DNA of 41,279 bases, from assembly GCA_009841605.1 (NCBI GenBank), contig VXLM01000093.1, positions 1-41,279 of the forward strand. The letters run 5' to 3'. Below the pieces are notes generated by a model. That model was not told the origin of the DNA. It was given only the letters and a program-made list of their open reading frames with translations, and did not search any database. Source of the DNA: Dehalococcoidia bacterium (GTDB taxonomy: Bacteria; Chloroflexota; Dehalococcoidia; Lucifugimonadales; VXLM01). Shown piece by piece: positions 1-9,762 of the stretch. Every line of letters starts with the position of its first letter. The stretch's first letter is position 1. Position numbers and translations under genes: made by a program.

Positions 1-2
1 CG

Positions 3-1421
3 GTCCTCACCACTTCGGTCCACTTTCAGCCCGACAACTCCCTCATCGCGTGGATCACCGGCACAGTCGATGCTCCCGGCTACGTCTACGTCGAGTACGA
101 GAATGGCGAGCACGGACGTTTCCGCTCCCGTCCCGTCCCGTCGAACGATACCCAATACACCGTCCACGCGACACGCCTCAGGGCCGACACAACATATAGC
201 TATCAGGTATTCGGCACCGATCTCGCCGGTGGCATCACCGAAGGGCCTACGGGATCGTTTATCTCTGGTCCCCTGCCTGAAGTGCTCGCCGCCGGTCGCT
301 TTACTATCTTCGGTGGCCAACCGACACGCCCTCTAACCTTCATGGATTACCGGCAGGAGGGCTTTTTCGGACTGGCCGCTTTCGATGCCGAGGGACATAT
401 CGTCTGGTACTACAAGGCATCCGAAGGCGAAGGACAGCAGCCGGACGGAATGGTACGTAAGCCCAACGGCAACATCGTTTACCTTGCCGGCTACCAGGGT
501 GGCACGACCAGTAGCGGTCTGGTCGAGATCGACGCGATGGGCAGACAGGTCGACGAGCTTGTCGGAGAGTGCTCGCCGTTCAGTCCCATCCACCACGAGG
601 TGCAGGTCCTCCCCGATGGACGGATCATGTATCTCTCCCGTGACATCCTCTGGGAGGGCTACGGCGAACCGCTGCACCCGCAGGAGGGCGACACCATTGG
701 AATCTGGGACCAGGAGACCGGCGAGAACGAGATTGTCTGGAACATCTTCGACCACATCTCGCCGTCAGACAGGACCGAACCCGACTCCGACCGACGGCTT
801 CCGGGATTCCCCCTCTGGGGCGGTTGCGACCGAGACCGCTCCGTGCAGGACTGGAGTCACGCCAACTCCGTCACCATAGCCCCGGACGGCAGCTTCATCC
901 TCAGCCTGAGGCATCTCGATCAGGTAGTCTCGATATCGTCCGACTTCAAGAAAGTGCAGTGGCGTCTCGGCGGGCCGGGCGGTGATTTCACCTTCCCGAA
1001 CCCGGAAGACCGGTTCTATGAACAGCACACCGCCGCTCAGCTTGCCAACGGCAACATCCTTCTCTTCGACAACGGCAATGACCGCCCTAACGAGGAGGGC
1101 GGCCAGTATTCTCGCCCACTAGAACTGGAACTCGATCATATGAACAAGACCGCCCGCGCTGTCTGGCAGTTTCGGCACAACCCTCAACTCTTTGCTGTCT
1201 GCTGCTCCAGCGTCGAGCGACTGCCAAACGACAACACGCTCGTCCTCTACGGGAGCAGTTTTCTCCCTGATCCGCGTCCGTTCAAGATCATGGAGATCAC
1301 TCCCGAGGGCAGGGTCACGTGGGAGGTCGTCCACGTCTCTCCCGGAAAGCAGACCCAGTACCGAGTCTATTCCGCCGACTCGATCATGGGGGAAATGCGG
1401 ATCGGCCCGGATTCGCCGTAG
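3..1421 (+). CDS. Arylsulfotransferase (ASST)-like protein, 5' end outside the window
   Basis: The reading frame is open from base 3 to a TAG at 1419-1421, so this is the C-terminal 472 residues of a longer protein. A GTG at 282 is unlikely to be the start, because the upstream part of the same frame encodes a plausible beta-sandwich (Fn3-like) domain with a typical Tyr-rich strand pattern (YVYVEYENG near residues 28-36). From about residue 95 the chain looks like the beta-propeller of the Arylsulfotran_2 type: repeated blade motifs such as PNGNIVYLAGY, the stretch WSHANSV, then VQWRLGG, FYEQHTA and LLFDNGN. Family members are usually exported and move sulfate between phenolic compounds, or are uncharacterised propellers. 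The catalytic histidine of characterised ASSTs cannot be assigned with certainty here. The family call is good; the activity is inferred. Confidence 0.8.
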   Translation, partial: VLTTSVHFQPDNSLIAWITGTVDAPGYVYVEYENGEHGRFRSRPVPSNDTQYTVHATRLRADTTYSYQVFGTDLAGGITEGPTGSFISGPLPEVLAAGRFTIFGGQPTRPLTFMDYRQEGFFGLAAFDAEGHIVWYYKASEGEGQQPDGMVRKPNGNIVYLAGYQGGTTSSGLVEIDAMGRQVDELVGECSPFSPIHHEVQVLPDGRIMYLSRDILWEGYGEPLHPQEGDTIGIWDQETGENEIVWNIFDHISPSDRTEPDSDRRLPGFPLWGGCDRDRSVQDWSHANSVTIAPDGSFILSLRHLDQVVSISSDFKKVQWRLGGPGGDFTFPNPEDRFYEQHTAAQLANGNILLFDNGNDRPNEEGGQYSRPLELELDHMNKTARAVWQFRHNPQLFAVCCSSVERLPNDNTLVLYGSSFLPDPRPFKIMEITPEGRVTWEVVHVSPGKQTQYRVYSADSIMGEMRIGPDSP

Positions 1422-1434
1422 TGTCCCCGGTTCG

Positions 1435-1463
1435 TTGACTTCGATTCTCCGACGCCGTACATT
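1435..1463 (+). promoter_or_regulatory. Sigma70-type promoter of the copper operon
   Basis: A -35 box TTGACT (1435-1440) is followed by a 17-bp spacer and a -10 box TACATT (1458-1463). It lies 46 bases before the csoR start. The CsoR-type operator begins 7 bases after the -10 box, where bound repressor would block initiation. Confidence 0.65.
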
Positions 1464-1470
1464 TAACCCA

Positions 1471-1490
1471 TACCCCCCGCTAGGGGGTTT
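1471..1490 (+). promoter_or_regulatory. Putative CsoR operator
   Basis: A G/C-tract inverted repeat, CCCCC-GCTA-GGGGG (1474-1487), sits inside an ATACCCC...GGGG context. This is the known shape of CsoR binding sites (pseudo-palindromes of C runs and G runs flanked by A/T). It covers the expected transcription start of the csoR-copA-YHS operon, consistent with autorepression relieved by Cu(I). The call rests on pattern and position only. Confidence 0.7.
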
Positions 1491-1508
1491 TAAAGCGGAG
1501 GACGCCTC

Positions 1509-1841
1509 ATGGCAACGAACACAGCCATCCCACACCGTGAGCACACCGACCACCACACTCACTCCCCCTCAGACCTCCCCGACGCCAAGCAAAACGCCCT
1601 GAAGCGACTCAAGTATATCGAGGGACACCTGGGCGGGGTTCGACGGATGATAGAGCAGGACACCTATTGCGTCGACGTGCTCAAGCAGACCTTCGCGGTG
1701 CGGCGCGCGATTCAAAAGCTGGAGTCCGTGCTGCTGGAAGGCCATCTGCACGGCTGTGTCATTGAGGGCATGAAGGCCGGACGAGAAGACGATGTGCTCG
1801 GCGAGCTGCTGGAACTCTACTCCCTGGCTGACAAGAGGTAG
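1509..1841 (+). CDS. csoR: CsoR-family copper-sensing repressor
   Basis: A 110-residue all-helical metal-sensing repressor (DUF156/CsoR family). The Cu(I) ligands are recognisable as Cys54, His79 and Cys83; the spacing Cys-x24-His-x3-Cys equals that of the Mycobacterium CsoR Cys36/His61/Cys65 set. The family binds DNA as the apo form and releases it on Cu(I) binding. The start is supported by GGAGG at 1497-1501, 7 bases before ATG. It is the first gene of an operon with copA (6-base gap) and a YHS protein, behind a promoter and operator of the expected type. Odd feature: the first 25 residues extend beyond the usual helix 1 and hold five histidines (9, 12, 15, 16, 18), possibly an extra metal-binding tail. 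Confidence 0.93.
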   Translation: MATNTAIPHREHTDHHTHSPSDLPDAKQNALKRLKYIEGHLGGVRRMIEQDTYCVDVLKQTFAVRRAIQKLESVLLEGHLHGCVIEGMKAGREDDVLGELLELYSLADKR

Positions 1842-1847
1842 CCCCCG

Positions 1848-4168
<2,321 letters not shown>

Positions 4169-4172
<4 letters not shown>

Positions 4173-4369
4173 GAATACCGCTGTTCAGCAAGCCTCCTCC
4201 TATAGCCATCGACCCTGTTTGCGCGATGAAGGTAAACATGGAAAACCCTCATGGAGGCATCTACACGCACGACGACGTCACGTACTACTTCTGCGGCCCG
4301 GGATGCAATCGCGCCTTTCAAAAGGAGCCGGAGGAGTACCTGTCCGGACGGAAGAAAGTCGATATGTGA
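4169..4369 (+). CDS. YHS-domain protein, probable copper-binding accessory
   Basis: A 66-residue protein made almost entirely of a YHS/TRASH-like domain: IDPVCAMKV near residues 14-22, then [13 protein letters not shown] at 38-50. Cys18, Cys42 and Cys46 are the likely metal ligands. YHS domains occur fused to or beside copper ATPases and are thought to bind or hand over copper. Its ATG overlaps the copA stop codon (ATGA), so it is almost certainly co-translated with copA. There is no signal peptide, so it is probably cytoplasmic. The role as a Cu chaperone or buffer is inferred from context. Confidence 0.88.
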
Positions 4370-4397
4370 TAGGGGCATCCCTTTGCCGGTTCAGTCC

Positions 4398-4886
4398 ATG
4401 ATTCGAGGAATCGTACATATAAGACATTGGGGCTTGGTCCCGTTGCTTCTCCTCACTGCATGTGGAGGAGGCGGAGATGAGTTGGGCAAATGGAATATCG
4501 ACGTTCAGGGCGTGGGTGCCAGCATACTGACCCACCACGCGGGTCAGGAGGTCCTACTTTCAATCACCTGCAGTGAAAAGGGTTTCCGCGCGGCCATACA
4601 TACAAATATCCATTCGGACTTCAGAGACGTAGTCCATCCGGTGACGATCAAGTTCGACCAAAACGAACCTGCTGAACATCTCTGGAACTATTGGCACTTC
4701 GCAGAATCGGGCTTTTACAAGACTAGCGTCGTCGCCAACGAGCCTAGCGCATTTATCGAGCAGCTATTGGACGCCAATCGATTGACTGTGGACATCGCCA
4801 TAACAGAGACCAACTCGGTACCCGCAACTTGGGACGACGTGGGCGGCTTTGCGATTGCATACGAGGCCATCAAGCGCGAATGCTGA
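4398..4886 (+). CDS. Small lipoprotein of unknown function
   Basis: A 162-residue protein starting at the ATG at 4398. This start gives a proper lipoprotein signal: a short basic segment, the hydrophobic stretch GLVPLLLL and lipobox LTAC with Cys22, followed by GGGG. Starts further upstream in the same frame would run through the YHS gene. The mature part is a beta-rich domain with Cys58 (LLSITC) and a C-terminal Cys. The pattern FDQNEP...W...FIEQLLDANRLTVDI recalls periplasmic TagO/VasI-like domains, but this resemblance is weak. Base composition is more A/T-rich than copA. It lies 28 bases after the copper operon on the same strand, but nothing in the protein suggests copper binding. Confidence 0.75.
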   Translation: MIRGIVHIRHWGLVPLLLLTACGGGGDELGKWNIDVQGVGASILTHHAGQEVLLSITCSEKGFRAAIHTNIHSDFRDVVHPVTIKFDQNEPAEHLWNYWHFAESGFYKTSVVANEPSAFIEQLLDANRLTVDIAITETNSVPATWDDVGGFAIAYEAIKREC

Positions 4887-4898
4887 CTTGCAACCTAC

Positions 4899-5660
4899 CT
4901 ATTCCGCCCCCGACAGCCACCCCGCGAAGAACCGGGGAGACCAACGCCGGGAAAGGTGCATAGTCTTGTTCGAGTAGGCCGACTGGGGTGGAACCATTTC
5001 CGCATCCATCCACGCTTCTGCCGCTGCTATGGTGGGAAGCTCGATCACGTAGGCGCGGTGCCAGTCGGGCTGCGGGGCCATGAGTTGGAATGCATCGAGA
5101 CGGATCAGTCCGTGCTCTCGCGCGACCGACTTCATCAGTTCACGATGCTCGGCATCACCTCGCTCCCCCTCTGACGCGAGCACCGCCTCTGGCAGCATTC
5201 GCGCAAACTCCAACACGACGTAGCTGTCACGGTCGACATCGAGGGGTGGCAGATTATGCGGGTCAACCGGACCGAGCGGCTCAGTCTCCGAGCGCGGAGT
5301 GGTCACCCATTCATTGAAGTAGTCCTCCGCGAATCGGCGTGCCAAATGGTACTCGTAGTACCCATACGTGCCATACGGCGGGGCCATCTCCGCCTCGATC
5401 CATGCCTCCGCTCCCTCCAAGGTCGGGAACTCGAGCACCCAGAAGCGCTCCCACGGCTGCTTGGGCTCCATGAGCCTAAACCCCTCCACGGTCATCATGC
5501 CGTGCTCGTGTGCGACTCCCAGCATGAGCTCGACGTGCTGCGCGCTGTAGTCGTCACGCTGAGCGTCTGTGAGCCTATGCCACGTTTGAAGCCTCCCTCC
5601 CTTGAACAGCACCACTACGCTGTCTGCGTTAGAAGTCAAGTCACCCGTCCCATATGGCAT
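4899..5660 (-). CDS. Tandem-duplicated alpha/beta-barrel-like protein, function unknown
   Basis: 253 residues from the ATG at 5660, chosen because GGAGG lies 5 bases before it; a longer frame to 5702 has no such site. The protein is an internal duplication of two units of about 110 residues (roughly 12-120 and 145-253). Both units share the order VVLxF...EHxELMxxVAxEHG...FxLMxPxxxW...LPT/FPTxxxAEAW(I/M)xAEM. The small beta-alpha-beta units with a conserved His-Gly after the first helix resemble dimeric ferredoxin-like barrel (Dabb/EthD/YCII-type) domains; the two halves could form the dimer-like barrel within one chain. No signal peptide is seen. It is convergent with the lipoprotein gene. 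The duplication is certain; the fold is inferred. Confidence 0.75.
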   Translation of the reverse strand: MPYGTGDLTSNADSVVVLFKGGRLQTWHRLTDAQRDDYSAQHVELMLGVAHEHGMMTVEGFRLMEPKQPWERFWVLEFPTLEGAEAWIEAEMAPPYGTYGYYEYHLARRFAEDYFNEWVTTPRSETEPLGPVDPHNLPPLDVDRDSYVVLEFARMLPEAVLASEGERGDAEHRELMKSVAREHGLIRLDAFQLMAPQPDWHRAYVIELPTIAAAEAWMDAEMVPPQSAYSNKTMHLSRRWSPRFFAGWLSGAE

Positions 5661-5724
5661 AGCGGCCTCCGTGTGAATCCATTGTCGGCAAGGCCTTCCC
5701 ACTGTTGCAATAAGGTTCGTCTAG

Positions 5725-5786
5725 TCCGTTCGGTCTGAGCTTGTCGAAGGTTCTATTTGTGGTTCGACAGGCTCACCACGAACGGA
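5725..5786. repeat. Dispersed inverted-repeat element, copy 1
   Basis: Two arms of about 25 bp, beginning TCCGTTCGG and ending CGAACGGA, surround a loop of about 10 bp. The same element (CCTGTCGAAGG / GGTTCGACA cores) recurs at 15780-15846 and 37844-37904. It fits a non-coding stem-loop element family lying between genes. Confidence 0.85.
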
Positions 5787-5853
5787 CTTTGAAAAGCCCT
5801 GCGCTTTGCGGAAGAGTGTACCCCAGTATGTTCCTCTCTGGTAGGATTGCGGC

Positions 5854-6804
5854 ATGGTCGACATCGTATCCATTGGCGAGTGCTTCATCGAGTTCTTCAC
5901 CTACGAGATGCTTCACTCCGAGGCGGAATGGGAACTCGTCCACTCCGGCGACACCTATAACGTACTGGCGATGGCGAACCGCCTCGGCACGTCCTGCGGG
6001 TACATCACCCGCATCAGCGACGACCCATTCGGAGACTACCTGCTGGAAGAGTGGCGAAAGAGGGGCATCGACACGACACACGCCCGTCAGGTGCGGGCCT
6101 TCAACGCGGTAGAGTTTTCGTCGTCCGAACCGGTCGGCGAGGGATCGAAAGTCGTCTACCGCAAGGGCGCCGCCGCGAGCACCATGACACCCGACGACGT
6201 CGATCCCGCCTATATCTCCAGTGCAAAGATCCTACACGTAAGCGGCATATCGCAGGGCATCTCAGGTAGCTGCCGCGAGACGGTTATGAAGGCGGTCAAA
6301 ATCGCCCACGAGTCCAGTGTGCTCGTCTCCTACGACACCAATCTCCGCGTCAACCTATGGGAATCCATAGCCGAGGCCCGCGACGCCATGGACGAGTTGC
6401 TGCCTTACATCGACATCATCACCCCAAGCTTCCCTCATGAGCCTGCCGCGTTGATCGACCTCCACTCCGAGCGCGAGGTAATCGACTGGTTCCTCGAACG
6501 CGGCGTCGGTACAGTCGGCCTGAAGTGCGGTGCGGAGGGCGCATGGGTCGGAACGCCCAGCGAGATAGTCCGCATACCTGGCGTGGCCCCAAAGGGCCTG
6601 CTCCACACCAGCGGCGCCGGGGATACCTTCGTCGGCGGACTGCTGCACTGCATCGCCAACGGGATGGACGCCGTCGAGGGAGCGCGATGGGGCGTGGCGT
6701 GCGCCGGCCTCAAGGTCGGAGGCCCTAGCATCGAAGCCCAACCGACCTTGCAGGAAGTCCTTGAAGTACTGCCCTCGGTGCAAGCCATAAACGTCTCCCG
6801 ATGA
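5854..6804 (+). CDS. PfkB-family sugar kinase, KDG-kinase-like
   Basis: A 316-residue ribokinase-superfamily kinase that would phosphorylate a sugar or sugar acid with ATP. The N-terminal strand VDIVSIGE, the substrate-lid region and the C-terminal signature GAGDTF (Asp257 as catalytic base) are intact. The segment YDTNLRVNLW resembles the FDPNxRxxLW segment of 2-keto-3-deoxygluconate kinases, and DIITPS follows as in that group. The substrate is therefore probably a 2-keto-3-deoxy sugar acid, though other PfkB substrates are possible. The start has an AGGA-type site 9 bases upstream. It begins a same-strand row with the amidohydrolase and phosphatase genes (gaps 76 and 78 bases), compatible with joint expression. 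Confidence 0.85.
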   Translation: MVDIVSIGECFIEFFTYEMLHSEAEWELVHSGDTYNVLAMANRLGTSCGYITRISDDPFGDYLLEEWRKRGIDTTHARQVRAFNAVEFSSSEPVGEGSKVVYRKGAAASTMTPDDVDPAYISSAKILHVSGISQGISGSCRETVMKAVKIAHESSVLVSYDTNLRVNLWESIAEARDAMDELLPYIDIITPSFPHEPAALIDLHSEREVIDWFLERGVGTVGLKCGAEGAWVGTPSEIVRIPGVAPKGLLHTSGAGDTFVGGLLHCIANGMDAVEGARWGVACAGLKVGGPSIEAQPTLQEVLEVLPSVQAINVSR

Positions 6805-6880
6805 GATACAATGCCCAATCGTTGAAACCATCCTCGCTGCCGCTTGACCGGACACGAGGATCACAGGTCTAACAAGCACA

Positions 6881-7702
6881 GTGATCATCGACACCCACCT
6901 GCACGTCTATGCCGACGACGAGAGCCTCTTTCCCTACGTCGCCGGAGGCAAGCCCGCCCGGCCCGCATCCGTGGAATACCTCCTGCCCCTGATGGACGAG
7001 GCAGGCGTCGACAAGGCGGTCATCGTACAGCCCCGCGTCTACTCATGGGACAACCGATATCTTGCTCACTGCATCGAGCGTTTCCCCGACCGATTCACGG
7101 CGCTGGGGCTTGTCGATCCTACTGCTTCAGACAGCCCCGACCGGCTGGAAGAGCTGGTCCGCGAACACTGTTTCGCAGGGCTTCGGCTTGAACTTGGCTG
7201 GGAAGATGACCTCGACGACTTCCACGGCAAGGATCGTTGGCCCCTCTGGGAACGCGCCCAAGACCTGGGAGTCGCTTTCGGAATTCTCGGATCGGCAAAG
7301 GACCACTCATGCGTCGAACCGATGGCGGCCATGTTCCCCGGCGTCAACATCCTCCTCGACCACCTGGGCGGCCTACCACTAGACCGGGAGCAGCAGGACT
7401 CGCTGATCAAGGCAACCTTGCGCCTTGCGAGATACCCGAACGTCTACGTGAAGCTCTCCAACCTGCAGGGCAAGTCGAGCGAGCCGTACCCGTTTCGCGA
7501 CACCTTCGATCTCGCGCATCGCATCTATGACGCCTACGGTCCCGAACGGCTCATGTGGGGAACGGACTTCCCCGGTGTGATGATCAAGTGTGGCTACGCA
7601 AACGCCGTGGAACTCGTCCGCACTCATCTCCCTTTCTTGACCGAGTCCGACAAGGAATGGATTCTCCACAAGACCGCGGAGAAAGTCTTCCGATTCCAAT
7701 GA
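6881..7702 (+). CDS. Amidohydrolase 2 family metal-dependent hydrolase (lactonase-like)
   Basis: A 273-residue single-domain TIM-barrel hydrolase of the Amidohydro_2 type. It begins at a GTG with the metal-binding strand IIDTHLHVY (His6, His8). Later landmarks are DHLGG near residue 163 and the closing motif WGTDFPG with Asp229. This family includes 2-pyrone-4,6-dicarboxylate lactonase, L-rhamnono- and L-fucono-lactonases and related decarboxylases. Next to a sugar-acid-kinase-like gene, a sugar lactonase role is attractive, but substrate residues cannot be judged here. There is no signal peptide, so it should be cytoplasmic. The ribosome site before GTG is weak (AGG 11 bases away); the start is fixed mainly by the metal-binding strand. 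Confidence 0.85.
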   Translation: MIIDTHLHVYADDESLFPYVAGGKPARPASVEYLLPLMDEAGVDKAVIVQPRVYSWDNRYLAHCIERFPDRFTALGLVDPTASDSPDRLEELVREHCFAGLRLELGWEDDLDDFHGKDRWPLWERAQDLGVAFGILGSAKDHSCVEPMAAMFPGVNILLDHLGGLPLDREQQDSLIKATLRLARYPNVYVKLSNLQGKSSEPYPFRDTFDLAHRIYDAYGPERLMWGTDFPGVMIKCGYANAVELVRTHLPFLTESDKEWILHKTAEKVFRFQ

Positions 7703-7780
7703 GCGATGAGCCGGCCCCAATGGGGTGGCGCATTCACGAACCCACGGCCTTACATCACCTAATTACGGAGTTACGACCCC

Positions 7781-8602
7781 TTGAGCATTCCAATCGGCAA
7801 TAGCGGCAAGACGACCCTCGAAGTGGCGCGGGAGGCGGCGAAACTCGCCGGAAAGCTCGCGAAAGAGCGGTTCGAGGGGGAAAAGGGCATCAGGTTCAAG
7901 CGTCCGGGTGACGTCGTCACAGACGTTGACACTGAAGCTGAGGCCCTCATATTCGCCCTAATCCAACAAGAATTCCCCGACCACACCCTCGTCGGAGAGG
8001 AGAGCGCGTCCGACGTTCGCGCCGATGAAGGATATGCGTGGATCGTCGATCCGGTGGACGGGACTCGAAACTACTCCGTCGGACTGCCAATCTACTCCAC
8101 GGTCGTGGGACTGGCGCTGGACGGCGAGGTCCTTGTCGGGGTGAACTACGACCCCGAGCGCGACGACCTGTTCGAGGCCCAACGCGGCGGGGGCGCGTAC
8201 CTGAACGGGAAGCCCATTCACGTATCGAAGAAGACCGAGATCAAAGACTGCATCATCGGTTTCGATCTTCCCTACAGCGATGTCGGCGCACGCTACGAAC
8301 TGGACATGCTCGCCCAAGCGGTCTGGCCGAACATGGGAACGGTGCGGAGCATCGGTTCGTCCGCCCTCGGCATCTCGTACGCCGCGGCAGGTAAAACGGA
8401 TATGTACTTCCAGCACCGTCTTTCGCCGTGGGACATGGTTGCGGGCATCCTCCTCGTCGAAGAGGCGGGCGGCGTAATAACCGACCGCAACGGCAACCGT
8501 GCCACCCTCTACAGCGACGGCATCATCGCGTCGAATCCCAGTCTGCACGAAGAGTTCCTACGCCTGACCGAGGGCGCCGACTGGCGACTGCCGGCCATGT
8601 GA
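7781..8602 (+). CDS. Inositol-monophosphatase-family phosphatase
   Basis: 273 residues with the full Mg-dependent, Li-sensitive phosphatase signature: GEES (72-75), DPVDGT (90-95) and WDMVAG with Asp218. The family hydrolyses inositol-1-phosphate, histidinol phosphate, fructose-1,6-bisphosphate or nucleotide 3'-phosphates. Length and motifs fit an inositol-1-monophosphatase/SuhB-type enzyme, but specificity cannot be set from motifs. The start is a TTG with GGAG about 10 bases upstream; no ATG occurs before the conserved helix. It closes a three-gene plus-strand row and is followed by a repeat-rich gene-free interval. Confidence 0.88.
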   Translation: MSIPIGNSGKTTLEVAREAAKLAGKLAKERFEGEKGIRFKRPGDVVTDVDTEAEALIFALIQQEFPDHTLVGEESASDVRADEGYAWIVDPVDGTRNYSVGLPIYSTVVGLALDGEVLVGVNYDPERDDLFEAQRGGGAYLNGKPIHVSKKTEIKDCIIGFDLPYSDVGARYELDMLAQAVWPNMGTVRSIGSSALGISYAAAGKTDMYFQHRLSPWDMVAGILLVEEAGGVITDRNGNRATLYSDGIIASNPSLHEEFLRLTEGADWRLPAM

Positions 8603-8671
8603 CGAATTGCCCAATTCTGGCAATCGCTCATGTCGGTTGTCACCGACACCATCTATCATGCAAACGGCGTA

Positions 8672-8735
8672 GTAGGAGCGATTCGCGAATCGCCCCCTAC
8701 GTGAGATCGGCCAAGGGTTATTTTCAGAGGCATGA
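8672..8735 (+). repeat. Composite repeat, copy 1: palindrome plus tail
   Basis: A 29-bp near-perfect palindrome (8672-8700, core GCGATTCGCGAATCGC) ends in CTAC. It is followed by a tail GATCGGCCAAGG...TATTTTCAGAGG. The palindrome also occurs at 22727-22754; the tail recurs only at 9103-9129. Confidence 0.8.
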
Positions 8736-8781
8736 CCGACCATGCGGGTGCGCTTGAGAGAGGTGAGGGGCTGCAAGGAAA

Positions 8782-9023
8782 TTTGTTGCACTGTGTTGCA
8801 TTCTGTTGCATTTTTCTCGTTATTGTAAAGTTTACGGCTTTGCCGGATCACGTGGCACAGGGTAAAACGGGGAAGCGCATGAACATGCGTCTCCGAGGCT
8901 TTTCTTTGTTTTATATGTGCCATTTGACGCCATTTTGCGCCATTTCCTAGCTGCCGCGAGTGTGGTCCGTGGACAGTCGCATAAGGATAATATGGTACAT
9001 GCGTTCTTCATTGTCAAATCGGG
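8782..9023 (-). repeat. 240-bp dispersed element with 10-bp iterons, copy A
   Basis: Matches the reverse complement of 40833-41068. The best-conserved 140 bp differ at about 25 positions (about 82 percent identity by hand alignment), and the outer 30 bp near 8992-9023 are almost identical. Iteron array 1: TTGCA at 8786, 8796 and 8806 (exact 10-bp period). Iteron array 2: three 10-bp units ending GCCATTT at 8916-8945. At its outer end the minus strand carries TTGACA (9012-9017) and, 17 bases on, CATATT. Confidence 0.8.
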
Positions 9024-9068
9024 AGAGGCTCTTCGCAGGAGCGAGGGTTGGTGATTGCTCTAGCAGTG

Positions 9069-9135
9069 AAAGGGCGGGTTTGAAATCCGCCTCTACAAGC
9101 GAGGTTGGCCGAGGCTATTTTCAGAGGAAGGGTCG
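9069..9135 (+). repeat. Composite repeat, copy 2: palindrome plus tail
   Basis: An imperfect palindrome (GGCGGGTTTGAAATCCGCC, 9073-9092) is followed by CTAC and a tail GAGGTTGGCCGAGGCTATT... ending TTTTCAGAGG. The tail matches that at 8705-8730 closely. The same unit architecture as copy 1, but with a different palindrome sequence. Confidence 0.7.
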
Positions 9136-9137
9136 AG

Positions 9138-9728
9138 CTACTGATGGCTCAGATTGATTGTCGTCTCCGCGAGCGCAAAGACGCACGAGCTCCGGTCGCC
9201 GCCTATCGAGTTCCGCCAGATATCGCGCGTGTACGGAGCGCCATCAACCGTCTTGCCATCGGCGATTAGCTCGGTCTCGTAGGTGAAGTACAGCAACGAA
9301 AAGATTTGCATGTTCGGTGTTCCTGAAGGCGTCGGCCCCCAGTGGATGACAGCGGGATCGGTAACTGTCCAGGCGGACACTACTTTCTGTCCATCGGCCT
9401 CGACGGTCCACGAAGGCTTTGTCCGCACGTCCCCTCCCCTCGTCAAACACGCCTCGACCACCGGCATCTCACGGTCGAACTGGTTGCCTCGACCGCGGAC
9501 CATGTTCTCGATCGTCCATTCCGCCAATTCGGCATTGTCGGCGTAGACCGCGTCGATACCGGCGTCCGGTATGGTCACGAACGCCACCGTTCCCTCTCCG
9601 GCGCTGCTGTATCGGGTGTGGTAGAGACTGAAGCTCCCGGTGTCTTCAGTCTCGCCGGGGCGTCGCAAGTAGTTGATCCAGTGCTCTCCTGACCAGTGCA
9701 CCGCGCCTTGAATGGTGTCTCCGCTCAT
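9138..9728 (-). CDS. Conserved-looking protein of unknown function
   Basis: 196 residues from an ATG at 9728 preceded by GAGGAGG about 6 bases upstream, so translation is well supported. The protein is rich in beta-strand-type alternation and aromatic residues (IQGAVHWSGEHW near the start, PAVIHWGPTP and FSLLYFTYE later). It has no signal peptide, membrane segment or motif that I recognise. The pattern of short strands with Trp/Tyr suggests a beta-barrel or lipocalin-like small-ligand domain, which is a guess. It lies 34 bases downstream of the HtrA-like gene on the same strand, counted to the end of that gene, so the two may be co-transcribed. Confidence 0.65.
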   Translation of the reverse strand: MSGDTIQGAVHWSGEHWINYLRRPGETEDTGSFSLYHTRYSSAGEGTVAFVTIPDAGIDAVYADNAELAEWTIENMVRGRGNQFDREMPVVEACLTRGGDVRTKPSWTVEADGQKVVSAWTVTDPAVIHWGPTPSGTPNMQIFSLLYFTYETELIADGKTVDGAPYTRDIWRNSIGGDRSSCVFALAETTINLSHQ

Positions 9729-9762
9729 CTAATCCTCCTCGTTGGACTGTCGATTGCCGGAT

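Larger units (their letters stand above)
8603..9137. other. 535-bp gene-free, repeat-dense interval
   Basis: No convincing gene. The interval holds two copies of a composite repeat (8672-8735 and 9069-9135) in direct orientation that bracket copy A of a 240-bp dispersed element (8782-9023). Small open frames on both strands are present, but they coincide with the repeats and show no protein-level constraint. Confidence 0.7.

Noticed and set aside
282-1421. GTG at 282 as the start of the arylsulfotransferase-like gene
   Set aside because: The frame is open to the window edge and the upstream residues form a plausible domain; there is no ribosome site before 282.
8558-8923. Possible small gene inside copy A of the dispersed element, and its counterpart from 40923
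   Set aside because: Both frames are open, but base changes between copies are mostly amino-acid-changing and the downstream parts do not match. Treated as a non-coding repeat.
8603-9137. CRISPR-like array suspected from the regularly spaced short repeats
   Set aside because: The 10-bp units are tandem without spacers and occur in threes only; no cas genes are present.
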